Below the pieces are notes generated by a model. The model made no database searches. It saw nothing but the letters and a program-made list of their open reading frames with translations, and had not been told where the DNA came from. Source: Ferrimonas aestuarii (GTDB lineage Bacteria; Pseudomonadota; Gammaproteobacteria; Enterobacterales; Shewanellaceae). Taken from it: a stretch of 64,000 nucleotides of DNA. Made by a program: the position numbers and the translations under genes. Of the stretch, positions 50,349 to 58,696 are shown piece by piece. Location: NCBI RefSeq assembly GCF_005116665.1, contig NZ_SWCJ01000017.1, positions 46,263 to 110,262 on the forward strand, in the 5' to 3' direction. Each line of letters starts with the position of its first letter. Positions within the stretch are counted from its first letter, which is position 1.

Positions 50349-53207
50349 TCAGGCTTGAAACTCATATTTGTCAGCTAGACCTTCAGCCGTCATCGATACT
50401 GTGATTGCATCGTGTGGAATCAATGCATAGCGCCACTGCTTGCCGCCAGACTCTTTAGCGTGTGCATTTGCATAAGAGCACCAGCGAGCCGCTGCACGAG
50501 CTTTCGCTACAACATCTGGAGATTCCACTTCAGAGGCTTTTTTAGGCTCTAGCAGAAGGAACTCCTTTTTAGTTTCAACGACAAAGTCAGGTTCGTAGTT
50601 TTGGCCATTCTGGTATTCGATTCGGAATTGACCGGTACTAGGCTTCATCCACTTTAGGACTTCAGTATCATGCTCGAGAGCTTGTGCTAACCGCAACTCA
50701 CCGTCTACCGAGTCAAACTTTTGGAATGGGTAGCAACAGCGTTTGAAACCTGTGAAAACCATCTGTCTTACTTTGCTTTTCTCACCAGGAGCGAGCGCAG
50801 AATCAAAGTGTCTTGGTTGTTCGCTGCTGGCAAATGTGAAGGTTGCTGGGCGCAGGATATCAAAGCCTTTGGTTAGCTTTCCGTAGTAACCTGTAGGCGT
50901 GGTTCGCATATGCTGCCTCATCTGCGACCAGATAAAGTCAGACATTGTCTTACCAGCTGTTTTTAGTAAGCCTTCGATGTCTTGTTCGTTAAGATAGCTC
51001 TGCAGGTGCTCAACCATTTGGCCTGACAGTTTGTAGAGCAGTCCGGCATGTTCATCGTAGTCAATCTCGTCGTGGTCCATTAAGTTGCGCACAAGATAGT
51101 TTTCCAGACGCTCTTCTGATGCGCTACCGGTCTCCCATGAGATCGTATCGGACTCATCGTTTTCTAGGTTTCTAAGCAATAGAGCCTTGCTGCCAGGCTT
51201 GAGCGCAATGCGGTCCAACCCAGTTAGATCAAAGTTTTCGAAGCCGTAGTTAACATCTCGCTCGGGCAAGATCACGATTTGTGGAATATCAATAGTTAGC
51301 TCAGATAACGTGTCAGCGATGTCACCAACAATTTGCTCAATCTCATTGTCTTTTAATAACGACGGCTGAATCTTTGCTGTGACTACACCATCTGGTGTAT
51401 CTGTATCTTCGGTAGTGCTGCTAGTCGCAATGTATAACTCTTTGCTGGCGTCTTGAACTTTTTTCTGGATTGTTGCTTTTACGCTCGGGTCTTTTAACTG
51501 TTGGCTGCTGTTTAAGCGTTTGGCTTCCTCGCTGACAATAGCAAGCGTCAAATCCGCAACTTTTTTCTTAGTTGCACTAACCTCTGCGCTCTCGGACTCT
51601 GCTGGGGTTTTAGTGTTGGGGGATGGGTTCCATGCTCCGGGTGCCTCTTTAACCTCATTGCCGTGCGTGAGTGTAGGTCTATTGCCTAGAGCAATGTCGG
51701 CTACTGAAGGACTGTAGATCTGCTGAGGAGCCTTCTCTGGAATTCCGTTCTCGTCATCGTCAGAACCAATATAAAGAGTCTTTTTGATGATCGATTCTTG
51801 ATTGTTGGCCTGGTCAATAATCTCCTGGAATCTATCGTGAGCGATAATGGTCAAACGATCTACTGCTTCGACACCTGTTCGCTTGCCGTAAGGTAGACGC
51901 AATCCACGGCCGATGGTTTGTTCGGTTAAGATCTCAGAAGCAGAAGCTCGCAGCGGGACAATTGTATAGAGATTTGTAACATCCCAACCCTCTTTAAGCT
52001 TGTTAACGTGGATTACGATTTCAGTATGTTTGTCGTGCTCCACTTCCAAGAGGCGCTGTGTTGTTTCCTCAGACTCTTCGCCAGTTTGGTTCGAGTGAAC
52101 GGTGATCACTTTGCCCTTGTAGCTTCCCTCAAAGAAGGCATCATCTTCTATCTGCTTCTTTAGCTGTTCGGCATGCACGGTATCTTGAGCGACCACCAGC
52201 ATAAACGGTTTTACAGACTTAGAGCCGGTATTATTAGCAAAGCTTGCGAGCTCAGTTTTGACGTACTCATGGTGGTGGATGCCGTCTTCCAATTTGATTT
52301 GCTCAAGTCGGTCTGGAGTGTACTCACTTGCAACAAAGTCCTTGCGTGTTGCGACTGCTGGCATCTTCACATATCCGTCGTTAAGCGCTTTGGCTAACGG
52401 GTAGTGATAGATGATGTTGTTGAACTCTCGAGGACGAGCACCGACAGTCTTAGGCGTAGCTGTCAGCTCGATTCCTAAGACTGGGTTTAGATCATTCAAT
52501 GCCTTTGCGCCCGCACTGGCATAGTAGCGATGCGCTTCATCCATGATCACGACCAGATCTGGCAGCTCTGCCAAGTAGTTGAAGTAAGAATCGCCGATAT
52601 ACTCCTGTAGCCTGCGCATTTTGGGGTCTTTGGACTTCTTAGCTCCTTTTTTGTTTTCTTTAGCGTTGATCTTGGAGATATTGAAAATATTGATGTGCGC
52701 AGCTTCTTCACCGCCAAACAGATCACCGGTCATCGTTTCAGCAACGGCATAATCGAGGCGAACGCCTCGACCATCTTCGTAGTCATCACCAGTGATGATG
52801 ACTGGCGGGGTCTGTACTAGCTCTGGAATTCCTTGAAAGACATACTTTGGGCTGCCCATCAGGAAGTCACTTTTCAGCTTCTCATAGATCGTTAGGTTTG
52901 GTGCCAGAATAAAAAAGTGGCGGCTACGACCAGTTAGGTATAGCCAAGCAACCATCGCCCCCATCAAACGTGTTTTACCTACGCCAGTAGCTAGGGCAAA
53001 GCACAGCGATGGGAAATCGCGTTCAAACTTTTTCACCGTTGGGTAGCTAGAACGGATAATGTTTAACCAACTTTTGAGGTCAGGATCTTTTGTCAGCTCC
53101 AACTGCTCTAAGATATCGCACAGAATCTGCAGAGAGTCTTTCTGAGGAGTGCGTAGAGATAGCCGCGCTTTTACCTGATTGGCTATTTTTTGATGTTCTG
53201 ATGCCAT
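50349..53207 (-). CDS. Res-like DEAD/DEAH helicase-nuclease (type III restriction-like)
   Basis: This 952-residue protein has a superfamily 2 helicase core (about 60-480): Walker A ATGVGKT (73-79), DEAH box MDEAH (222-226) and motif VI QTIGRGLRLPYG. A C-terminal PD-(D/E)xK nuclease candidate reads EPDFVVET followed by LLLEPK (about 870-890), as in type III Res subunits. It is the last gene of the island operon, 9 bases after the AlbA_2 gene. Together with the methyltransferase it could form a type III-like restriction pair, but the set is larger than a standard type III system. Confidence 0.85.
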   Translation of the reverse strand: MASEHQKIANQVKARLSLRTPQKDSLQILCDILEQLELTKDPDLKSWLNIIRSSYPTVKKFERDFPSLCFALATGVGKTRLMGAMVAWLYLTGRSRHFFILAPNLTIYEKLKSDFLMGSPKYVFQGIPELVQTPPVIITGDDYEDGRGVRLDYAVAETMTGDLFGGEEAAHINIFNISKINAKENKKGAKKSKDPKMRRLQEYIGDSYFNYLAELPDLVVIMDEAHRYYASAGAKALNDLNPVLGIELTATPKTVGARPREFNNIIYHYPLAKALNDGYVKMPAVATRKDFVASEYTPDRLEQIKLEDGIHHHEYVKTELASFANNTGSKSVKPFMLVVAQDTVHAEQLKKQIEDDAFFEGSYKGKVITVHSNQTGEESEETTQRLLEVEHDKHTEIVIHVNKLKEGWDVTNLYTIVPLRASASEILTEQTIGRGLRLPYGKRTGVEAVDRLTIIAHDRFQEIIDQANNQESIIKKTLYIGSDDDENGIPEKAPQQIYSPSVADIALGNRPTLTHGNEVKEAPGAWNPSPNTKTPAESESAEVSATKKKVADLTLAIVSEEAKRLNSSQQLKDPSVKATIQKKVQDASKELYIATSSTTEDTDTPDGVVTAKIQPSLLKDNEIEQIVGDIADTLSELTIDIPQIVILPERDVNYGFENFDLTGLDRIALKPGSKALLLRNLENDESDTISWETGSASEERLENYLVRNLMDHDEIDYDEHAGLLYKLSGQMVEHLQSYLNEQDIEGLLKTAGKTMSDFIWSQMRQHMRTTPTGYYGKLTKGFDILRPATFTFASSEQPRHFDSALAPGEKSKVRQMVFTGFKRCCYPFQKFDSVDGELRLAQALEHDTEVLKWMKPSTGQFRIEYQNGQNYEPDFVVETKKEFLLLEPKKASEVESPDVVAKARAAARWCSYANAHAKESGGKQWRYALIPHDAITVSMTAEGLADKYEFQA

Positions 53208-53216
53208 GTTTTTTAC

Positions 53217-54362
53217 CTATTGGGTGCGCCTGATGACTGCGGTGAACTTGTTTCCGGCCCTATCGTCGATGAATTCGATATCTGGCCAAGCTACCAGTGC
53301 GCGACGAATGCCACTGCCAATTCCTCTAAACGACATTGCGAAGGGAGCAAACGAGGCAATGATTGGGTTCCTGTGGTTTGAATTCCCATTCACAATGTTT
53401 TCAACGGTCAGGTTATTAGGCAGGTGCCCAGGGCTAATGATCTCGATGCGATCTCTGAAGACGAACAGTCGAATGGGCGCCGAGATGAAATAGTCTCTGT
53501 GAATCAGAGCATTAGCAATTAGCTCTTCAAACACGATGGCTGGGATTTCAGGCTCACCGACAGAATTTACGCTTTGTTCATCTTGGCGGTGATGGATGTT
53601 ATTGAGTACAAAACTCTTACCATTGGTCAATAGATCTGCGAGTTTTCCGCTTAGGTCTCTGCTATCGATATATTCTTGCTCAGTAATCTCTGTACCAGGA
53701 AAACAAACCGCTTTGACGATGAAAGCAGGCTTTTTCACTTGCGGGTTTCTAGCGAACATCAAAGTGCCAGAGAGGTTGAGCTTGTCATCCTTGAGCAAGT
53801 TCATTGACTCTAATACGCCGCTTAGGTCTTCTGCTGGATCCAACTCTTCTTGCAGTCGCCGTTGATAGAAATCTGCAAAGAAACCGGTATCGATGTCATT
53901 TACCGATGTATTCTCGACTGAGACCTCATCAGCATGTACCAAAGCAGCAGCTTGAAACATGCGCTGCATCTCTTCGATGGCAGTCACCGCGCGTTTGTCA
54001 GAGCCATTTTTCACCCAGATCCGCCCATCATTATCGGCACAGGGCCGAAGACCTTTTTCGACTCTGACGACGATAACCATCCCATCGGGATGTTCGACAT
54101 TCTCGGAGATGATGTTGATGGGGGGGCGAACATTGTTGGTGGCTGCATCAGCGATCAACCGGTTCGCTTGCTCGAGTTCGTCGGGAGAAAGGCCTTTAAC
54201 TTCATAGTCGTCAGATACGCCGACAAGCAGATAGCCGCCCTCTGTGTTATTAAAGGCAATGAGGTCTTTGGCGATTTCTTTGGCTTTGTTCAAGCGTTCC
54301 TTGAACTGGTGGTGACTGTCTTCACCACGACCAATAATTTCAATTAACCCTAATGTTTCCAT
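53217..54362 (-). CDS. AlbA_2 (Schlafen-like) and HATPase domain protein
   Basis: This 381-residue protein has an N-terminal AlbA_2/Schlafen-type nucleic-acid-binding domain (about 8-125; HHQFKERLNKAKEIAKDLIAFNN-type helix, then GGYLLVGVSDDYEVKG) and a C-terminal GHKL-like ATP-binding domain (about 255-375; EELIANALIHRDY, RDRIEIISPG). Such proteins occur in bacterial defence islands as regulators or effectors. The start overlaps the end of the PHP-SMC gene by 13 bases, so the two are coupled. Confidence 0.82.
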   Translation of the reverse strand: METLGLIEIIGRGEDSHHQFKERLNKAKEIAKDLIAFNNTEGGYLLVGVSDDYEVKGLSPDELEQANRLIADAATNNVRPPINIISENVEHPDGMVIVVRVEKGLRPCADNDGRIWVKNGSDKRAVTAIEEMQRMFQAAALVHADEVSVENTSVNDIDTGFFADFYQRRLQEELDPAEDLSGVLESMNLLKDDKLNLSGTLMFARNPQVKKPAFIVKAVCFPGTEITEQEYIDSRDLSGKLADLLTNGKSFVLNNIHHRQDEQSVNSVGEPEIPAIVFEELIANALIHRDYFISAPIRLFVFRDRIEIISPGHLPNNLTVENIVNGNSNHRNPIIASFAPFAMSFRGIGSGIRRALVAWPDIEFIDDRAGNKFTAVIRRTQ

Positions 54363-56998
54363 GCTTCATACACCTGCTTGCGTTTTTCAAACGCCTCTTT
54401 ACCACCTTCCATAATGGTGACAATGTGCTCTTGCATCGCTTTGTTGTCGATACTGCCAGATTCAGTCTGAATAATGCCGTTTGAGCCATTTTTGCCAATG
54501 TAGGCACAAGTGATGACTTGTTCGGAATCTCCCAAAACCGGAATGTTTGCATTGTGGGTTGCAAAGATGAACTGAGTTTGTGGCTTGAGCCTACGTACCA
54601 AAGTGATCACTTCGTGATAGATGGTCTGATTATCAAGGTCATCTTCAGGTTGATCGATAATTACCACATCATTGTCTTGCTGTCCCAAGATGAACAACAT
54701 CAAAGCTGAAGCGCGTTGTCCCAAAGAGTGATGTTGCAAAGGCTGATTGTGGTACTCAATGAGGTACTTGTTAGGAACCTGATAGGTCAAAAGTGCTTCC
54801 AGGTTGTCTTCGAAGAACTTTGTAAACGTCTCAGCGCTATTGAGCGATTTGGTTAGTTCTTGCCAATTGTTACGCATCTCTGCAAAGTCAGCATATTGCT
54901 CTACTAATCCTTGAAGCGTGCTTCCTTGCAATCTGCTGCCTCGAAACTGCTCCTGCATGTGAGCCAGCATTGCTGTTTTGTCGATTTTGTAAGTCGCTTT
55001 GATTTGCAGCGCGTCACTCTCCTTATTGACATCGGCCAAGCGCTCTTCAATAAGTTCAAACTCAGAACGGTACAGCACTTCTAGTTGCTCAAGAGCGTCA
55101 GTGAGTGTTTGCCTCAGTTCGGCATGGCGGTCATCGCTTTTCTCTAGGAACTGGATCGCTTTGTCTGCCTGGGCTACTTGGGTCTTTAGACGTTTAAATT
55201 CATCGGTGCGAATGGAGTAGTTGCCACCCTGTTGCAATTGCTGAGCTAACTCACGCTCGATAGCTGCAAACTCTTCTTTTAGCTGACGTTTGGCGTACTG
55301 GAATTGTTCGAACTTTTGCTGAATGGCTTCAATCGCAGGGATAGTTGCCTGTTCAGCTGAGCTTAGATTATTTAGCTGAGTAACTACCTGAGCATATAGA
55401 CCGGAAAACTCGGCAAAGAAGTCAGCATTTTCTTTAGATACATAAGCTTGAAGCGCGGTTAGATCCTGTTGGTGATCGGTGATTAACTCGCCTAGTGCGG
55501 TGGAAAAACCCTTTGCGCTATCAATCGCATCTCGCAGCTTGCGCTCATCCTGGTCAAAATTGAGCTGTTTTTGTAGCTTTTCTTCAACACCGTGCTCCTG
55601 GTAGAACTTGAGCTGATGTTCAGCATTCTGTTTTTTTTGTTTCCAAGCGTGCAATTGGGTGCGGTCTTGCTTCAGAGCTTTGATTTGTCGGATTGCCTCA
55701 AGCACTGCTTGGCGCTGAATTTTAACTTTTTCCTGCACAGGGGTAATTGCGTCCCCCATCAGTTTATCGATCAGGTCTTTCTCAAAGCCTTCACCTGTGC
55801 TGGACAGATCTTTCTGGCCGAAGTAGATCGGATTGCGAAGAACAGTCTCCTGAATAGCTACGCCTTGCTGTATTTGGTCGTTCATCAGTACGTCAGGTGC
55901 TTGTCCTAAGATCCGACTGACTTGGTAGGTCTGACCACGAGTACTTACAGCATCAACGATGATTTTTCCACCACTGCCGAGCTGGTGCTGCACAAGGTTC
56001 TCTTTGTACTCTTTGTCAGTCGCCTTTTTACCAAACTGTATGTTTAGCGCATAGCGTATAGCCTCTAATAGCGAGGACTTACCGCTACCTCGAATTCCGA
56101 TCAACGTATTCAGCTCTGGCGAAAACTGAATGCTTGAACCACCCAGTGCGCCAGCGCCCTCAAAGCTGATTTTCCTGATATATGAATGTTTGTAAGGCTG
56201 TGGGTCTTTAGAGACACGAGCTTGGTGATCAGCAAGAGCGAATTTGATGGCGTCGAAGCTGAATTCCCCGATTTTGAGGTATGACTTTTTACCTTTACCG
56301 ATCTCGCTAATCTGTTTCGGATCGCTACCCTCAACCTCTGCTGGGTACCAGTCATCAAGGTGCTGCTTTACTTTTGCGGCGCAGGGGACACCGGTTTGAT
56401 TCAGTTTGTTGCGGGTGCGTACTTGTTGAAAACCTAGAGTGCGCCGCTTGAACCAAGGGTCATTGCCAAGTTCCATTAAACGGCCACCGCCAAGCTCATT
56501 CCATAGCCCACTCTTGTTTTCAACATGAGCGAAGACTAAAAAGTAGTCTTTGTGCGATTCTTCCAGCCGTCTAATCGTTTGGTTCAGAGATTCAGCGCTA
56601 CGGCCATCTTCATGTTCATATTGCTCTGGAGTTTTGCCTTGAAAGGTACCAGTCAAAAAGGCGTTGATGTGATCACCACCTTCGAGCCATTCATCACTGA
56701 AGAGGACCAAAGTGTGGATACCGTTGTTACCATCACCGACAGAGAGCTCTACGCCGGGTAGTAAATGGACTTGCTGCTTTCTAGCCCGCTTGCGCAGCGC
56801 TTTGAACTCGGCGAGATCAAATTTATTGTGGTTGGTAATGGCACCCACACGGATCTCAGCTGCTGTTAGGCCATCAACATAGTCAGCAATAAAACGGTCG
56901 TCTTCACCCTGATACTTAAACTGCTTATCCTTGCGAGTGTGCAGATGGAAATCTGCACGCACCCACTCACTTCCGTGTTGGAACAAAGTGTCAGTCAT
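54350..56998 (-). CDS. TrlF-like PHP phosphoesterase-SMC ATPase
   Basis: This 882-residue protein has an N-terminal PHP domain (about 12-270) with metal motif DFHLH (16-20), TNHNKFD and a PGVELS segment. An ABC/SMC-type ATPase follows, with Walker A IRGSGKSSL (near 301), a long coiled coil (about 420-700) and Walker B VVIIDQPEDDLDN (near 780). A metal-dependent nuclease or phosphodiesterase joined to a DNA-sensing ATPase is a recurrent defence architecture. I chose ATG 56998 (GAGGAAG upstream), overlapping the methyltransferase stop by 8 bases; a longer reading reaches 57043. Confidence 0.82.
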   Translation of the reverse strand: MTDTLFQHGSEWVRADFHLHTRKDKQFKYQGEDDRFIADYVDGLTAAEIRVGAITNHNKFDLAEFKALRKRARKQQVHLLPGVELSVGDGNNGIHTLVLFSDEWLEGGDHINAFLTGTFQGKTPEQYEHEDGRSAESLNQTIRRLEESHKDYFLVFAHVENKSGLWNELGGGRLMELGNDPWFKRRTLGFQQVRTRNKLNQTGVPCAAKVKQHLDDWYPAEVEGSDPKQISEIGKGKKSYLKIGEFSFDAIKFALADHQARVSKDPQPYKHSYIRKISFEGAGALGGSSIQFSPELNTLIGIRGSGKSSLLEAIRYALNIQFGKKATDKEYKENLVQHQLGSGGKIIVDAVSTRGQTYQVSRILGQAPDVLMNDQIQQGVAIQETVLRNPIYFGQKDLSSTGEGFEKDLIDKLMGDAITPVQEKVKIQRQAVLEAIRQIKALKQDRTQLHAWKQKKQNAEHQLKFYQEHGVEEKLQKQLNFDQDERKLRDAIDSAKGFSTALGELITDHQQDLTALQAYVSKENADFFAEFSGLYAQVVTQLNNLSSAEQATIPAIEAIQQKFEQFQYAKRQLKEEFAAIERELAQQLQQGGNYSIRTDEFKRLKTQVAQADKAIQFLEKSDDRHAELRQTLTDALEQLEVLYRSEFELIEERLADVNKESDALQIKATYKIDKTAMLAHMQEQFRGSRLQGSTLQGLVEQYADFAEMRNNWQELTKSLNSAETFTKFFEDNLEALLTYQVPNKYLIEYHNQPLQHHSLGQRASALMLFILGQQDNDVVIIDQPEDDLDNQTIYHEVITLVRRLKPQTQFIFATHNANIPVLGDSEQVITCAYIGKNGSNGIIQTESGSIDNKAMQEHIVTIMEGGKEAFEKRKQVYEAWKH

Positions 56999-58643
56999 CC
57001 ATTTCTTCCTCTTGCTCATCTTCTTCAGGATCTGGCAATACATTCAGGGTGAAGCTGTAGTCATCGTTGTCCCATTCGCACTTGCTAAGAATTGCTTGTG
57101 GGATCTTCTTGATGGTTAGGTTTGGGAAGTCTGCCCCTTCACTCATAAAGGCTTTGCAGCAGATTAGCAGAGTACGTTCGGTACCGACTTCTTCGCTAAT
57201 GCGCTTGAGTTGGTCATACGCCAGAGAGCCAGTGGTGATGTAGATAAAGTCGGTTTCAGTGCTGAAGCCGTGGTTCCAGAACTGCTGGTCGCTTGGTGCG
57301 TAGGTAAACCCCATATGTTTACACATCGCTGCCGCCAGCATATCGGCGTTATACTCTTTGTTGATGATCCAGTTGCCCCATTCATCTTTTTTGAGAAGTG
57401 AAGGTGCTAGACGAAGGTAGCGGAAGCCACCGCCACCTTGCCAGCTGACAGACTTAGAAATGCCACCTTGGTCTTCACCGGAAGCAACTTTCTTCATACG
57501 AGGCGCAACATGAGTTTCGCAATGCTCACCGAGTTCGACCATAATCCATCGACGTCCCATTTTTTGGGCGACCGCTCCAGTGGTCCCTGTGCCAGCGAAC
57601 GAATCCAAAACAATATCATCTGGATTTGTTGCAATTGTTATCACACGCTGCAAGAGTTTTTCAGGTTTTGGGGTGATGAAAACTCCCCCTTCATCAGCAA
57701 AAAGCGCTTTGATTTCATTTTTCGCTTCAGCATTCTGACCAGATTCCTCATATCCCCAGATTGTTCCAGGCACAACACCTTGTTTCACCTCAGTCAAAAA
57801 AGTCTTTTTCCTTGGGGCATTGCTTCCGTCCTTACCCCACCAGACTCGATTATCTAGATCCAAGGCGTTGAAATTTTCCTTTGATACTGACCAGTATCTA
57901 CCGGGAGGTGGTGTAAAGGATTTACCGGAGGGACTTTGCACTTCATAAGAGCCTTTACTGTAAAAGTTTCTGGCATGCATTGCACTGTCAATCCAGGGAC
58001 CTCTACTGTCATTGTCTGGATTTTTAAAGTTTTTGTTTTGCTTCTCTGTCCTTGGAAGCTGGTTCATCTCAAACTTCTCGATGTTTTTGGCGTAAACCAA
58101 TACAAAGTCATGCATAGCTGAGAAGTACTTAGCTGAATTTTTCAGCGTGTAAATCTTTTCCCAGCAAATAGTTGTTACGAAATTATTCCGCCCGAACACC
58201 TCATCCATAAGGATTTTCAAGTAGGCCATCTCATTATCGTCAATAGATATCCAGATGGAGCCTCTATCATCGAGTAGCTTATGCAATAGCTCAAGTCTGT
58301 CTCTCATTAAGGACAGCCATAATGAATGTTCTACGCCGTCATCATAGTGACCAAAAGCACTGCCAGTGTTATAGGGAGGGTCTATAAAAACGCATTTCAC
58401 TTTCCCAGCATAGTCTTGCTCAAGTGCTTTAAGCGCTAGTAAGTTATCACCATGAATCAGAAGATTGTCGTGATAAACGTGAGCTCCACTTGAGCCTGCT
58501 TCGCGGTCTTCGCTCAATGCCGGTTCTGCCTTACTTGCGTGATAAGACAGGGATTCATCTTCCAGAAAAATCCGAGGTTCAAGACGAGGGCGCTTTTCTT
58601 TACCAATCCAGTTCAGTTCTAATTTCTGCTTCTTACTGCTCAT
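56991..58643 (-). CDS. Site-specific adenine DNA methyltransferase (Mod-like, beta class)
   Basis: This 550-residue enzyme has catalytic motif DPPYNTG (88-94) before the SAM-binding motif DSFAGTGTTG (about 340-350), the beta-class order typical of type III Mod and related enzymes. A probable target-recognition region lies between them (about 165-300), and the C-terminus is acidic. Locally higher AT content through the middle third suggests the recognition domain has a separate origin. It follows the SNF2 gene by 53 bases. Confidence 0.9.
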   Translation of the reverse strand: MSSKKQKLELNWIGKEKRPRLEPRIFLEDESLSYHASKAEPALSEDREAGSSGAHVYHDNLLIHGDNLLALKALEQDYAGKVKCVFIDPPYNTGSAFGHYDDGVEHSLWLSLMRDRLELLHKLLDDRGSIWISIDDNEMAYLKILMDEVFGRNNFVTTICWEKIYTLKNSAKYFSAMHDFVLVYAKNIEKFEMNQLPRTEKQNKNFKNPDNDSRGPWIDSAMHARNFYSKGSYEVQSPSGKSFTPPPGRYWSVSKENFNALDLDNRVWWGKDGSNAPRKKTFLTEVKQGVVPGTIWGYEESGQNAEAKNEIKALFADEGGVFITPKPEKLLQRVITIATNPDDIVLDSFAGTGTTGAVAQKMGRRWIMVELGEHCETHVAPRMKKVASGEDQGGISKSVSWQGGGGFRYLRLAPSLLKKDEWGNWIINKEYNADMLAAAMCKHMGFTYAPSDQQFWNHGFSTETDFIYITTGSLAYDQLKRISEEVGTERTLLICCKAFMSEGADFPNLTIKKIPQAILSKCEWDNDDYSFTLNVLPDPEEDEQEEEMDD

Positions 58644-58696
58644 TACTGTCTCTCTAATTCTGTTACTTGTGCGCTTAGTGCTCTGAAAAAACTGAC

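Noticed and set aside
50349..58643. Calling the operon a plain type III restriction system
   Set aside because: Mod and Res are separated by two additional coupled genes and led by SNF2 and RHH genes, so the unit is larger.
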